A stretch of DNA of 64,000 nucleotides from the NCBI RefSeq assembly GCF_001638985.1, contig NW_017265156.1, positions 496,001 through 560,000 of the forward strand. The letters run 5' to 3'. Below, piece after piece: positions 12,187-26,400 of the stretch. Under the pieces are notes generated by a model. It searched no databases, was not told where the DNA came from, and saw only the letters and a program-made list of their open reading frames with translations. The stretch comes from Phycomyces blakesleeanus NRRL 1555(-). Taxonomy: Eukaryota; Mucoromycota; Mucoromycetes; Mucorales; Phycomycetaceae. Made by a program: the position numbers and the translations under genes. The number at the start of each line of letters is the position of its first letter. Within the stretch, counting starts at the first letter, position 1.

Positions 12187-15100
12187 AAACCTGGCTTGCA
12201 CAACAAAGCGGGATACATAAGCATCGATTCCTGGGATACTCTGTTTGACCACACATTTTTCTATCTGTGGGGCCAACTTCTGTGTATACAAATAGATAGG
12301 CAAGTATTCACTTGCATAGAAGCTTGTTTTAGAGCTACTCTCCATTCAAGGACAAAAGAAGGGCCGTGTTTTTATGCTGTATGGTCACCAACTTGCTTAA
12401 TATAGATAAATATCTACATATTTGTGTATAAATAGTCTTGGGTCACATCTATTTAGGATTTATTCTTATTATTCTATTTTGTTGGATCAGAAAACCCATT
12501 ATGTATATATAAATATGCACACTTCATGAAGGTTGATAATACACCAATGCACTTATGAGTTTATGAATGAATTGACGCACTAGAGCCTATTGTGCACTTG
12601 TTTGGCATACAAAGAATACATAGGTATGCATACAAACGTTCAATTGTGATGTTGAACTTTCTGTGTGTGTGCACCAGAAAAGAAGTCTCGGTCTGAAATG
12701 CAATAATTTATCCGAGAAATAGTGTTTGCACCTCATCTATTTGATCATTGATTCTTCAAATGTCTCTCTGTCTAACCGGGGCATTCATCCACCTTTTGTC
12801 AGGATCAAGGAGCTTTTACATATATATATCAATAGCCTATTTATAATTTACATAATTAAGAAACGCCACCCATGAACTCAATATAACGGCAATAAACCCG
12901 TCTCAAAAATAAATCAAAGAATATTATTAAACCATATGGTGCCACTCATTATTATAGAAAATCATAAATACAAGGAGGAATACGTTCTGTATGTAGAATA
13001 TTGGTTAAAGAAATACACATCTTTAACCTCAAGCTCGCTTCATATTGTTTGATTAACATGTCTCACTTAATACTAGATGGATAATGCACCAGACAAGAAA
13101 GCCTTATTTAGTCCTCTTGTAACTATGATGTGTGCCCATTATTATTACAGTTTCAAAGTTAAAGTTAATATTATTTATTTATTATTATTAGTTTGGTACG
13201 ATATATCTAGCTACAGTGAAAAATATAGTATTTTGACAGTGCTGGAATTTTCTTAATACCAGCTACAAAATAACCAACAGATATATATGCCGTAAATAAG
13301 AATTAAATTATAAAATAGTGTCGGTCTTGACATAAACAGCAAAGGTCGCTCTTTATTATTATTATATTTCAAACAAAAAATGACCATGGGAATCTTTAAC
13401 GTTAATCCATTACGATAATATATAGTACATATGACCAAGTTGTAAAATGGTTACAGGTCACATCTACAATAAACCCAAATATTTTAGTTTCTTTTTATAC
13501 GTCTCTTAAAACAGCTATTATATGATACGTGTTAATATGTCAATTATAATCAGTCTAGTCGTTACTACGCATACCTGGTAAAAGTCCTTTATATAGTGTT
13601 TTCATACAAACTTATTTAAATCCTCCGCGTTAGCTGACAGCCGAGTAAAAGCAATGACAGATAAACAGATATCAGACTAGGTTGCTCAGATCCAGCCCAA
13701 AATGTCTACTAAATATGATTGATTGTCGCAATAAAAGATTCTTATATTTGTTTAAATTCCAAAGGGAATAATTGAATGTTATTATAATCTTGTAAAAATA
13801 CATATGCTTGCTTTTTGGGACTTTCCATAAAAGCTCAAGAAATTATAAAAAAAAAAGTTGCTAAAATCATTGATAAAAATACTCATGAGTTATAAGAGAT
13901 ATTTACAGACTTATCAAACAAGTTACTGCCACTGCCACTAAGAAAAATAGCAGAAAGAGTAAAGGGTTTGTCTTAGAAGGCCATTTACTATATAAAGTTT
14001 TGTTTAAAAAGAAAGGCTTAATTAGCCCTGATGTCTCTATAATAAAACTTGTACATATCCACCCACTATTAGACACATTTAATTCCGGCTTAACGCAAGT
14101 AATTCATTTGTAAGAATATCTTTTTTTTTCTTGTTTAAAAGTGTTAATATCTGAAATTTCCCCCTTTATATATAGAAAGCTAGAAGCTATGTATATAATA
14201 ATAATTAACGAACAATTGAGTAAACGTTAGCTAGAAATACAATAACAGTTTTTGTGTAAATATATACGAGACAATCGACAAAGTAATGGTAATAGGTATA
14301 GCTATAGGATGTCCAGCTGCGCTTTATTTTTCAATATTAAATAATACGTGTTATACCAACTTGCGCGCCTCCTTTATTCCTATATATTTTCAGTGAAACA
14401 TCGTAAAACACAAAGGTTCATTGTGCTATCAAAGAGGGTAACATTAAATATCAAGGAGATACTAGTAAAATAAGTAATTTTTGTTACAATTCAATAATCA
14501 ACATAAGCACATCTAACCAATAGATTAATAACTAAACTCAAATACTACATATTTTTTTTTTGGCTTTAAAGACTTGGTTTATTGTTACCTTGACCTTATC
14601 AAACGTCAAAAAAATAGAGGAAGTAATTATGCCCTGATTTAGTTGATTGCACTGAACAAGGCATTATTAAGTCTATCTTAAAAACTCTAGACTGAATGAT
14701 GCATTCACCAACAGGCAGGTGCCGATCCATGCAAATCGTTACATGAAGGTTCTAGATATGTACCTAATCTTCTTATAGACGATTATTCTCATATTATAGT
14801 TATAGGAAAACCAATCAGTGCTTATATATTCAAAACCACTTATTTCATAGAATCATATAGTATAGACAAAAGATCAATGCAATAACTAATCAGGATCAAA
14901 GCGAATGTAAAAGTAAAAGCTGACCAATAATTTTTATGAGATGTGAGGGACACAACTAGAAACTCAGTTCCCCCTCCTCCTGTTTTATACCTATTGGAGG
15001 CGCTGCTACACAGCGTATTACAACATTGCATAAAAAAACGCAAGATGCACATCTAGTGCTACACTTGAACTTTAATATGACAATCCAGATCAAGACCAAG

Positions 15101-15771
15101 CACTTGTTTTACTAGTTTGGCTGTATATATATATATATAAAGTGCTGGCAAAATATTTAGCATTATACTGATCTCAGGGAGATCAATTAATAAATCTTTT
15201 GCTGTGTTGAAATGTAAGGGGTATAAAACTATCAACAGTATGCCCGGTAAGAGCATGATTTAGATTTGGGTCTTAAACTAATATCGAGTTAAAGGACATT
15301 AACTTTGACAAAATGAATGTTACCTACTAAGGACCGGCTAATCTTTTATTATTTAAAGTGTAATTGAGAAAATACAGAGAGAAGAAGAAAATAGGAGAGA
15401 GCAGATATCATTGAATTCATTTTAGCTCTTAAGGTTTCTTATGAGCAGCAGTATTTGCATTAATAGATGTCAGTTTGTCTCGAGGCAAGCCAAAGTCCAT
15501 GTCTTTGAAATATGAATTCTAGTTATATAAGCAAGCCTTATATTATACATAGCAGTTTGGACAGCTATAATATCAATTTTTCTCTGTCCCTTTGATATGT
15601 AGTATAGTGTAAAAAGCATATTTTATAGCTTTCCATTAATTAGTGGTTTATTAAATAAATTATTGTACAGAAGAAGTAAGTATGTAAGATATTAAAGGTA
15701 GATTATACAGGTATTATGAAGGATAGTAGTTAAGAGGTGGTAAAGTGTTATTCTAGTTTAAATGGTCTAAT

Positions 15772-18700
15772 TTAGTTGGCATTCAGAGACTGCTGGTGAA
15801 CTAGACTACTGTAAGCACCATTCAATTTAAGTAATTCCCAATGAGTGCCTTGCTCAACAACGCGGCCACCTTTTACAACACAAATAAGATCTGCTCCTTG
15901 GATAGTAGACAGACGATGTGCAATGGTAATTGTAGTACGACCACCTTCTTCCAAGATGTTATCGATAGCAGCTTGTACCAGCTTCTCTGACTCGGAATCC
16001 AGGGCAGAAGTAGCTTCGTCCAAAAGTAGTACTCGTGGTTTACGGATCAAGGCACGAGCAATTGCAATACGTTGCTTTTGTCCACCGGATAGCTGAGATC
16101 CCTTGTCACCAACACGAGTGTCATAACCTTGTGGTAAGCTGGTAATAAACGTGTGAATGTTGGCAGCACGGCAAACCTCTTCAACCATATCTTGACTAAT
16201 AGTCTTGTCTTCATCAACACCAAAACGGATGTTTTCACCAATAGTCATATCAAACAAAACTGGTTCCTGACCAACCAAGGACATATGGCTACGAAGATTT
16301 CCAAGCGAATAGTTTTTCACATTGTTGTCATCGAGACGGACTGTACCAGTGATAGGGTCATACCAGCGCTGAAGCATACCAATAGTAGTAGACTTGCCAC
16401 ATCCGGAAGCACCAACAAGAGCAATGGTTTGACCAGCCTTTCCTTTAAGATTGAATTCACCGTCGAAGATGGAGATATTAGGACGGGCAGGATAACGGAA
16501 GGTAATGTCTTCAAACTTAATATCTCCAGCAATCTGAGACGAGGCAGGCTCAACACCTTCAAGCTCTGGATCAATCGATGGAATACGGTCAAGGATCTCA
16601 AAAGAAGAAATGGCAGCGTACTTGGCCTTGGCAAAAGTACGGATAAAAACACTTCCACGGCCGATACCTTCTGCGGTAAGCATGATACCCAGCATGGTTG
16701 TAAACATCTGCTGGAAGTTGATTCTGCCTTCCGAAATCAAGCGCATACCGGCATAATAACCAACGGCATTGGTAAAAAGACTGATGCCTTGCTGAAGGCC
16801 ATAACCAAGGGATGCAGTGAGTGCCTTACGCTGAGCAAGTTTATGAGGATGCTCGGTAGCCTTGTAATACTTTTCTTCAAAATGGATTTGTTTGTTGAGA
16901 GCAGCAACTGTGCGAATTTCCTTGATAGCCTCACCGGCGACTTCACCGCTCTGTTCGTTGGCCTTTTTGGTCTTGTCTTCGAATCCACACTCTAGCTCTG
17001 ACTCATAATAAGCTGCGCCAAAAATAAAGGGACCCATACAGCAAATAATCAATGCAAAAAGCCAGCTTTGGGAGAAAGCAATCGAGAAACCTTTTTAAAA
17101 AGAGAAAACAAAAGGATAAGTAATAGCTAAAATAAAAAAAGTGTTGTAAAAACTTACCAGTTATAATGGTTGCGATAATTTGAGCAATATCTCCCCATGC
17201 TCTGGTAATCATTTGATTTACATTCTTCGAGTCAACGGCAAGCTTGGTGGTTAATGCTCCAAGACTATGTTCTGGGTCATCATAATATCCAATCTCTTGA
17301 CGCAACAGGCCTGCAAAAATCTGACCACGAAGGCGTTCGGTGAAACGCTCACCAGCAACCTCAAAGGAAACAATCTGGGCGGTGAATCCGATGAAGGCTA
17401 TTATACCAAGAACAACAAAGATAAATGCATATAGATTGGCACCCTGGAAAGGTCCAGGTGCAATATTCTCGGGAGTAAATGACAGAATGACGGTGACACG
17501 GGAAAAGACGATAGAGAAACAAGGGAAAACACCACCAGCAAAGACAGCACCCCACAGACCAATGAAAAGCAAGTGCCATTCGGGGCGCATCATTTTAAGA
17601 ACTCTCCAAACAGGGGCAGACTTTTGCATGACAGCCTTCTTGCCTTCCCTGTGTCTTTTAAGCTTGAGTTCAAATGCGTCGACAGAAATGTTTGTGTTGA
17701 CTCTGGATAGGGAGTTGGATAATAATGTAGTGACAAAGTGAGATGGAACCTTTTCCAAAGTAGCCTTGAATTCTTGCTGGTTTGCTTGTTCTTTCTTTAA
17801 TTCCATGGTTTCTTGCTTCAAAAGTTCTTCGTCATCGATTTCTTCTTCGACATGTCCAATTTGAGTGGTAGCAATTTGCTGCTTGGCAACGAGTCCAGCG
17901 TAAACACCATTTAGGGCGAGCAACTCATTGTGAGTACCTTGTTCAACGAGATCACCTTTATCCATGACAACAATCAAGTCAGCTCTACGAATGGTAGAGA
18001 GACGATGGGCAATAACGATGGTTGTACGATCGGCAGCTGCGGCATCTAATGCTTTCTGGACCAGACGTTCAGATTGGGTATCAAGAGCAGAGGTGGCCTA
18101 AAAGAAAAAAGAAAGAAATTATAAGTATAATAATAAATATCAATAATGTGTTACTTACTTCATCCAGTAGTAAGATCGAGGGGTTCTTGATAATAGCACG
18201 GGCAATAGCAACACGCTGCTTCTGACCACCGGAAAGCATACCTCCATGCTCACCAACAAGAGTGTTGTAGCCTTCAGGTAATTCAGAGATAAAAGAGTGA
18301 CAGTTTGCTTTCTTGCATGCTTCGATCATCTCCTCATTGGGGACATCGCGGAATGTGCCCATAAGTAAGTTCTTGCGAATAGTCATGTTAAACAATACAG
18401 GCTCCTGGCTGACAACGCCAATCTGTGTGCGTAACCATGCAACGTTGTAAGACTTGAGATCCTCGCCATCAAGCAGAACCTGACCATCAATGGGATCATA
18501 AAAGCGCTGGAGAAGCTGGACACTTGTGGACTTTCCGGAGCCAGAAGGACCGACAAAGGCAACAGTCTGACCTGGGCGGATTTTGAGGTTGAGATTCTTG
18601 AGGATGGGTACATCAGGACGGGTGGGGTAAGTGAATTTAACGTTGCGGAACTCGATATCTCCAGTAATCTTGGCTGGTTGACTGCCTAGGGGAGAGTCTG

Positions 18701-19880
18701 GGTCAATCTCAGGAACACGTTCAATGGTTGAATAGATCTTGTAAGCAGCACCACAGGCACTAGATACAGCAGACAGGTTTGGTGGCATTTGCAAAAGAGA
18801 CATTGCACCAGTGATCATAGACATAAAGACTACGAGAACAGTAGGACCGTTGATCTGGCCTTTGATAACAAGCTGGCCACCATACCAGAAAGCAAGAGCG
18901 TATGTAGCAAATATGGTAAACATAAAAAAACCAAGTCCAACACCAAGCGCTATTCCTGACTTAATTCCGCCTTTTCTGGCATCCTGAAGCTTCTTGTTGT
19001 AGAGGTTAGAGAAACGGGTTTGAAGGGAGAAGGAGTAGACTGTACGGATACCAGAAAACGCTTGCTCTGCAACCGAACCGGCCTTGGCATAAGAATCCTG
19101 GGTTTCAAGTGTGTACTTTGAGATAAAGAAACCCATAGCACTGCCCACGCCAACCAAGACAGGTACAGTTGCCAGCATAACCACAGCAAGACGCCATCCT
19201 TGAGTAAATGCGATAATAAAGCCGGTAAGAAATTGAGCAATCGATTTAACAAAGAGACCAAATTTTTCAGAGGTGCCATCCTGGATCATTTGAGTGTCTG
19301 CGGCCAAGCGGGTAGTGAGAGAACCATCTTCAGCCTTGTCAAACCAGGTCATGTCTTGACGAAGGATGGCGTGGACATACTTTAGACGAATTCGGCGGGT
19401 CTGGTTTTCACCACTGAGCACCCAGAATGCATTAGATACGTAGGCAGCAATTGTGACAGCTGTTCCCAGATATACGTAAACGAGGATCAAGTTCATTGAA
19501 GAATCAAGGACAGTTGAAGGTGTGAGCAAGGCCGTCTGAAGGTTGGTCAAGAATTTTCCAAGGATGATGATAGATGCAGGCTGAATTGCTCCTATGCAAA
19601 CGGAGAAGATGGTGGCAATAAAAATCATGAACTTGTCTGAAATGGTGGCATATCGGAAAAGAGACCAAATTGGCAGTGAGCGCGCTTTCTTTTTTTTTGC
19701 TGCTTTCTTGTCAGAGGTGTCTTGATCGCTATCATCCGTGGATTTAACTGGAGGCAGAGTTTCAATCTCCTGGAGATCGCATTTTTTGTCCATTTCAATT
19801 GATGTAATACGTGTGATCTTCTCACTCTTGTCGTCTAGACTAGCGATTGTTGATTGTTTAGAATCACTAAGATCTGTCAT
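15772..19880 (-). CDS. Full-size ABCB (P-glycoprotein-like) ABC transporter, copy C
   Basis: Three exons, 19880-18159, 18097-17158 and 17090-15772, encode 1326 residues with the same intron positions as copy B. I chose the ATG at 19880 ([10 protein letters not shown]) over an in-frame upstream ATG at 19949 because it aligns with the starts of copies A and B. NBD1 has GPSGSGKST (about 444-452) and [11 protein letters not shown]2 has GASGCGKST (about 1114-1122), [24 protein letters not shown] and IAHRLST. The linker after NBD1 has about eight extra residues (around HFVTTLL) compared with B, and the N-tail is clearly diverged. It is probably a membrane exporter with its own substrate range or regulation; that is inference. 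Upstream at 21301-21531 lie four TCCGCCGA/G motifs, weaker counterparts of which occur upstream of A and B. Confidence 0.95.
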
Positions 19881-22800
19881 TTTGAATGATGACAAGCTTG
19901 TGTATTTTTTTGTATGAATTAATGAAATGAGTATAACTTTTATTTTCAAGGACGAAATAGCTAGGTATTTATATATTCTCTGCTATATATTTTTTTACTA
20001 TGTGTACGAGTCTGACATGGGTACCATAACCAATAAAACACACTACCGATCTGTAGACACAAGCAACTTGCTATTAAATCTTTATTATTCTCTTTTCTGG
20101 ATACAATCGCCTATTTCTACAAGTTGTGCAACATAGGCCTTTTTGGGGTACATCTGTACATGATCAACTCTTACATTACACACAGATATGTATACAATGG
20201 TCTCCTTGTTTTTAAATCGATATGAATAAGAGCAATTGCTATGATGTATGTTACACATCTCAGATATATCAATTATTTCTAAAGAAAATATACCATAATC
20301 ATTCTTTATCTTGGATTTTGCTGGTACTCTCTTCTATCATAGTATTGGCATGGTATCAACAATTAGTTCAATATAGATATAAGTAATGGAATATTAATGA
20401 ATTGGCAAGTAACATATTGTTCTTTAAAGATTTATTATGTTCATTACAAGTAGTTATAATAAATGATAGTAGCTAATTGCATATAGTCTTGGTGGTTTAG
20501 ACGGTCTAGAAAAGAAAATGATTACAAATCCAGGCGAGCCAAGATACTTGGCCGTTTTATCAGCTATATGTTTTAAGTACTAAATTAAGGCATATTTTGT
20601 TGTAACACCCGCCAAAAAAAAAGCAAAAGAAGTTAAAAGTCTGAAAAGGGGGTTAACATCTGTACTTACATATATATATATATATATATTTCTAGTGGGT
20701 CAAGGCCAAAGAACTTATTTTGAAAGTTCAAACCACCAATGACCTTGTTGCGCAGTAAATAAGTAAAGATAATGGTAGACATTTACTATACATTAAATGC
20801 ACAAATTTGAATATTTAAGAGAACAAAGGGTACGAAGAGCAGGATCAACTGTGCTGTTACACCATATTATTGATTCCATTACAGAGACTGGTAAGAGTAA
20901 TAATATTATCTGATCTTCTCTTTAAAATGTCTCATTATTAGGTCTATGAACATCACTTCTTTAATCAAGTTAATCTTCTTCTTTGCAAACTTATAAGTTC
21001 GATGTCAGTATATCACACTGATATCCAGATCCTGAGAAGAATAAGCATTTGTACATATGAAAACTATAACTGGTCACTGTCCTTGGAAATGTGGTAATTG
21101 ACTTGTAGTCTGCTCCAAACAACCTATCTTGCGTAATCTTTGTTGTACAATATAGCCGCTAATCCAACCGAATTATCTAAGAAGACTATGATTATTGTTT
21201 TTTCTTGTCATTTTCTTTTCACATTGATTGTGGAACATGTCAAGTTTTTTTTTCCTTAAAGAAGCACTCAGCTACAACACATGTTACACGAAACGGCCCA
21301 TCCGCCGATTTTCGGTGGCAGAAACTCGGATAAAAACTAACTTGACCAAGAAAGAAAGAAAGACTGGGCGCAGATCCGCCGATAATTTTGGCAGTAGATA
21401 ACACACACACACAAACACACAAGCATTTCTGCCAAGAAAAACTCTGGGCTAAATCCGCCGATATTTTCTTGGTCTAAAGACGTACAGACACAAAAACAGT
21501 CCTATAAAAAAAATTAGGCACAATCCGCCGGTATGGTATTATATGTTATGACATGGCATGGTACTGTAATTGTAAATGTCACGATATATTACATTACCGC
21601 ATAGTAGTTCCTATCATATTATACTTCCATATAAAAACATTCAAAATCTTGAAGAATAACTGCATATTACAATAAACTGCTCAGCAAGATAAAGGGACTA
21701 TTCATAAGAAAATATGTGGTCTATTAATGAAATAAATATGAAATCATTTTATTTGCTATTACATTATTAAAACAAATTAGGCTCCTTAGGAATAAGAATA
21801 ATAGGATTAAAGATGTAAGCTAGCCACTCAACTTTAAAAGCAAGTTACCAACAATGTTGATACCAAGAGTATTCATATGTATGTACACTCACACAAAGAT
21901 GTAGGTATATAATATTTCACTTGTTAGAATCCAACACTTGAAGCTCTTATTCTTGATAATAATAGTACTAATAGTAATACGGTATGCTCTAGGTCCCTTT
22001 TTTAATATCATTTGACTTTATGCAATGATAACCATGTCAATTGTGTGAATAGCTTTATATGATTTTAAAGGCATATTATTAATATACTTTTAGAGATTTA
22101 TACAAATAATTACAGCTCAATTAAGAATCCATAGACAGTATAGTTTTTATAAAAGTATTATGTGGATAAGTGATCTACAGTTGAAGAAAAGGGTCTCATT
22201 TGTAAATGCGCGCCACTATAGACCATGCTGTTCTGGGAACAACCCTGGAACTAATTTTTGTACACACACAAAAGGTCGACCTATTAAATCTATTTTGTGT
22301 ATCAAGAATAAATGTTCCTGGGTCCAGAAGCTGGGGTTCACTTAATACTAAATCCGTTATATGTATGCAGTACAGAGATGCTATATTATTATTTAGGATG
22401 ACGGAGAGAGATAATGAAACAGTTACTGTACCCTCTTCAACCTTTGTTCAAAAGCTGAACTTATAGACTCGCGCCAAATTTTACTAATACATACACAAGA
22501 ATAGGAACACTGTATATATATATGTATATAAAACAATAAAGAAGTAAAATGAGTCTAAATATTGCTTTGATATATCTACAATATGCTGACAGATTTACGA
22601 CCCCTAAATACAAAGATGCTTTCGCAGTAATTTTACTTATCTTGATAGTATACCAAGAGCTATATGGTACTAATGCGTTTCTTATCGGCAGTTCCTTGCA
22701 TTCTTTCGCATATCTCAGCCTTTAGAACATCCTAGGGATTAATATGTAAAAAAAAATTCTTTATCAATCTTGGTCTTCATTATATATAAGTTAATGTCAG

Positions 22801-23483
22801 GATCTTGAACCAACTTATTTTGAGAATATTGAAGAGATAATTTATTACCGAACGAGACCTGTGGGGAATAGTGGTTGCCTTAAGCAGCAAGACTTTCCTA
22901 GATCAACAAAATTGTATGATGAGATTCTGAAGGACAATCCAGATAGATAGTGCTGGCATCTCCATCTTGAAACAGACTCAAGGTGCTTCCCAAGAACTCA
23001 CTTCCAGGAGGGAGAGTATCATTGGCTTGAAAGATCTTGCCTATACTTATGAGGTGGTTTCATCAAAAGAGCATAAAACAAATCATAACCTTTGTGTATT
23101 TATTGATATTGGAAAAAGAGATTTACCATACTGTGCGAATGAGAATTTTACTGTGAACAGACCAAGATGATTTTGATACATTTCTAACTAAAAGAGCTAA
23201 GCCCAACAGCCAACTATGTGTGTGTGTGAGTGGGTGTATGTTTTTGTTTTGTTTTGTTTTGTTTTGTATTTTACAACAATATAGGTTTGATATTTATAAA
23301 GACAATCCTTTTTATTTTCTTTTATTATGACAAGAGATATTAGCTGCTATTAGGTTTGTTAAGCTACTATTATATATGTACATGTGCAACATTTAGTTAT
23401 ACAAGTCTTGACGATGAAAAAGAAATATATTTCAAATGTTGATCATTTTTAAGCAAACTTTTTTAATTGATACTTTTCAATAA
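19881..23483. other. Gene-free region between ABC copy C and the nucleotidyltransferase gene
   Basis: AT-rich, with (AT)n at about 20671-20690 and TTTTG repeats near 23246-23266. The upstream flank of C is only weakly similar to those of A and B (for example the GTTGCGCAGTAA reading near 20747). A minus-strand stretch at about 22893-23025 reads as an open, protein-like segment (LPPGSEFLGSTLSL) but has a following stop and no splice partners, so it may be a relic. Confidence 0.5.
21301..21531. promoter_or_regulatory. Cluster of four TCCGCCGA/G motifs upstream of ABC copy C
   Basis: TCCGCCGA at 21301-21308, 21375-21382 and 21454-21461, and TCCGCCGG at 21524-21531, spaced 74, 79 and 70 bases, about 1.4-1.65 kb upstream of the copy C start. 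The motifs sit in degenerate repeats that also share A-rich leads and a following ATTTT/TTGG tail. They are strikingly GC-rich for the surroundings. A cis-regulatory array for a zinc-cluster-type activator of the transporter is plausible but unproven. Confidence 0.5.
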
Positions 23484-26400
23484 TCATTTACTCACGATTG
23501 TAAAGTATTCATCAGCTAATTCAATTTTCTTTGGAAGTGCATCGATATCTTGATAAAGATTGATAGTAAAGCGCCAGTGAAGAAATGTATAAAGACTCTC
23601 TGGTTTGGACAAACGTTCTGATTCCAATGAAAGGACATCTCCATATTGAGTGAGTACATCAAGAATATCAAATGCATCAACAAAATCTGGTACATCCAAC
23701 AGCGAACAGGTATCTCCTCCTCCTTCATCATCATCACCTTCACCACAGTCTTCTTCTTTATTTATACTGTCGTCATATTGACTGTTGGTCGTTACAGAAC
23801 TATCAGAAACCTCAAGAATCTCAGGAATCTCAAAGAGCTTTTTGTTCTTTGTTTTTGAAAACTGAAAAGGATCTAGAGCCTTGAGTGCTCCATTGACTAT
23901 TGACATGTGGGTTGGTGTAGGACTCTTGATTTGGGAAGCTGTGGTATTCTTTGGCGATGGTTTGTCGGTAAAAGCCAGGTGTGTGGGATGTTCTGGAGCT
24001 ATTTTGTTTTTAAATCCCACCACTCTTTTGTATGTGGTCTCTTTGAATGTATTTACAGAATCGTGGAAATTGATGATATTATTTAAAGGTTTTACTGGTT
24101 TAGTATATTTGACAGATTCGACAGGATTGGCAGTCTCAACAGGTTTGACAGTTCGGGCAGGTTTGGCAGGTTTGGCCGGTTTGATTTCTTTTTGTTGGTT
24201 ACCACTGCCTATTGGTCTGGGGCTTTTAATGTTGTCAGCAACAACCGAAGAAAACGAGGGCGTAATATTCTGGAATGCTGGTCTTTGCAAATTTTGCAAG
24301 GCTTCTGGTGCACCATGTGGCGAAGTAATCTCGGCATAAGTTGAGGACGGCGATCTATTGCTTATCGGTTGGTATTTTCCTGCCTGGACTTCTTTTTCTT
24401 GTGGCATCTTGGGAAACATTTGCTGTATGGTTCTTGAGATTTCTGGGGGTGTCTTTGCATACAAGCGAGATGCTGTTTCTTCTGAATCTGTAGAATTTGT
24501 GGAGCTGCTTTGTATTATCGACCGAGGAATTTTTACTCCGGTTGTCGTATTGTGTACATCTACAGCCTTTTGCTTGGTATTGCTATTATCATCGATTGGT
24601 GTATATTGTGAGACAACGGTCTTCTTAGGGGTATGGTCTTCTACAATTGAAGCAATGGCTTCAAAGTCAATTTCTGTATCCTCCTTTGATGTCTTGGAAT
24701 ATGTGGGTTCTTGATAGTACATGCTACTCTGGGTAGATGTGAGCTTGGACGGTATATTGGCTTCTCTGTCGTTTTGTGGAAAGTACCCAGTTTTAGTGAT
24801 ATTTAGATTGGTCGCTGGTTTTCTCCGGCGCCTTGGATTGTGTAGCTCATTGTAAACAATTTCTGATTGTCGGTGTATATAGTCGTAGTTTCCTATATTT
24901 CTTCGCGTACGGTTCATCTGTTGAAAATTTCTTTGTATAATACGCTGTTCGATTGTGTCTGGATCAAATATACGTTCGTTTGGATCAACAGGGCCAGTTA
25001 TGTCAGCAAAAGTGTGATTTGAATTCAAAAGGTCATAAGCCCTTTTAAATTCATTACGAATAGTATTTGTTCCTAGAAATGTGGACGTTCCACTGGTAAA
25101 AGAAGAAGAAGACAGTTACAGGTTAATCAAACAAGCAAAACAAAAACAAAAACAAAAGAGGAAGAAGATAATAATAATTAGGTAATAATGGCATTAAATA
25201 CATATGATGTTTCACTTACGCTACATTTCGGCCGATAATAAATGGATCTTCTACTGCCATATGACTGTCCTTCCACTCCCATTTGGGAATAAGTCTACCA
25301 AATCTCAGTGAAAGAGCATATTGTGAAAAGTTGTGCTCACGTCCAAAATAGTTGAAAAATCCCTTTAGTAAACTGCCCACTGTCTCGACATTCTCACATT
25401 TCCAGATCGTTTCTTGGCTTGTAAAGATAGAGTTCTTGCTTGTGTATTCTATGTCGTACTCTGGCCGGTCTGTATGTACCACGTTTACACAATTGTGATA
25501 TGCCACATTACATTCAATTACTCTCTTTTGGAAAATTATCCATTTGTTAAGAGAAACCTTTGCATTGCAGAATGGAGCTTTGCATGAATTATCTTGCGAT
25601 ATGTTTTGTAGATTTGGAATCACCGGAGGATCGCAGTTCATCAGATACCACAAAGACATCAAGGAATACGTGTAGCTACTTAATGTTCCTTTGAGAGCTA
25701 ATAAAACAGAAGACAAAATTGACAATGTAAGGGAAACAGAAAAGAAGAAGACATACAATCCCTCCCAATATATAATAATAATAATACTACTAATAACTTC
25801 TTTTCTTTTGGTTTGTAATTTTTAATACTTGCATTCATTGATGTCCCGGCACTTTACAAAATATTTGATCGCATAGAGGAACGGACGCACTCTTGTATCA
25901 AGAAACGAATAAGCTTTCACAAGTTTTGAATTGTCGATTCCAAGGATGTTGTTGGTGTTTATATCGCAGCAAATATTGGATACAGGGTCATTGAATTTAC
26001 AGATCGGCACAGTCGCGGCTGTGATGGCTTTGACATTGAGCATTCCGATGTCTCGTAGTTTACTTTCAACAAAGCGCATGTTGTAGACCGAGAAAGGCTC
26101 ATTCATGAGGCGAGACATATTGTAAAGGTCCTTTTTGTAATCTTCTTTGGGAACAACGATACATAGATCGAGATCAGAGTTTTCAAAATCAAGACCATTT
26201 ACGGAAGAACTAAGTCGAACAAATAAGACCAAAAACAATTATAACAAATAACAAGAAGAAGAAGAAAAGTTAAATTGGTTAAAGTTGAATTAGGAAAGAG
26301 AAAAAAAAAAGACGAAGACTCGAATATATACAGAAAGTGTTTCTATTCAATGAACATACACACACATGCATATATACAGAGAAAGGCAGAAAGATAATTA

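Larger units (their letters stand above)
10022..15771. other. Intergenic region between ABC copies B and C
   Basis: 10022-12390 is the counterpart of the flank upstream of copy A; 14640-15771 is the counterpart of the flank downstream of copy B. The middle, about 12390-14640, is AT-rich and unmatched within the window, with no gene that I can support. A short (GT)n run lies at 11350-11371. Confidence 0.7.

Noticed and set aside
16153..16995. 280-codon frame antisense to ABC copy C
   Set aside because: Mirror of the conserved exon 3 coding strand; it reflects codon bias rather than a gene.
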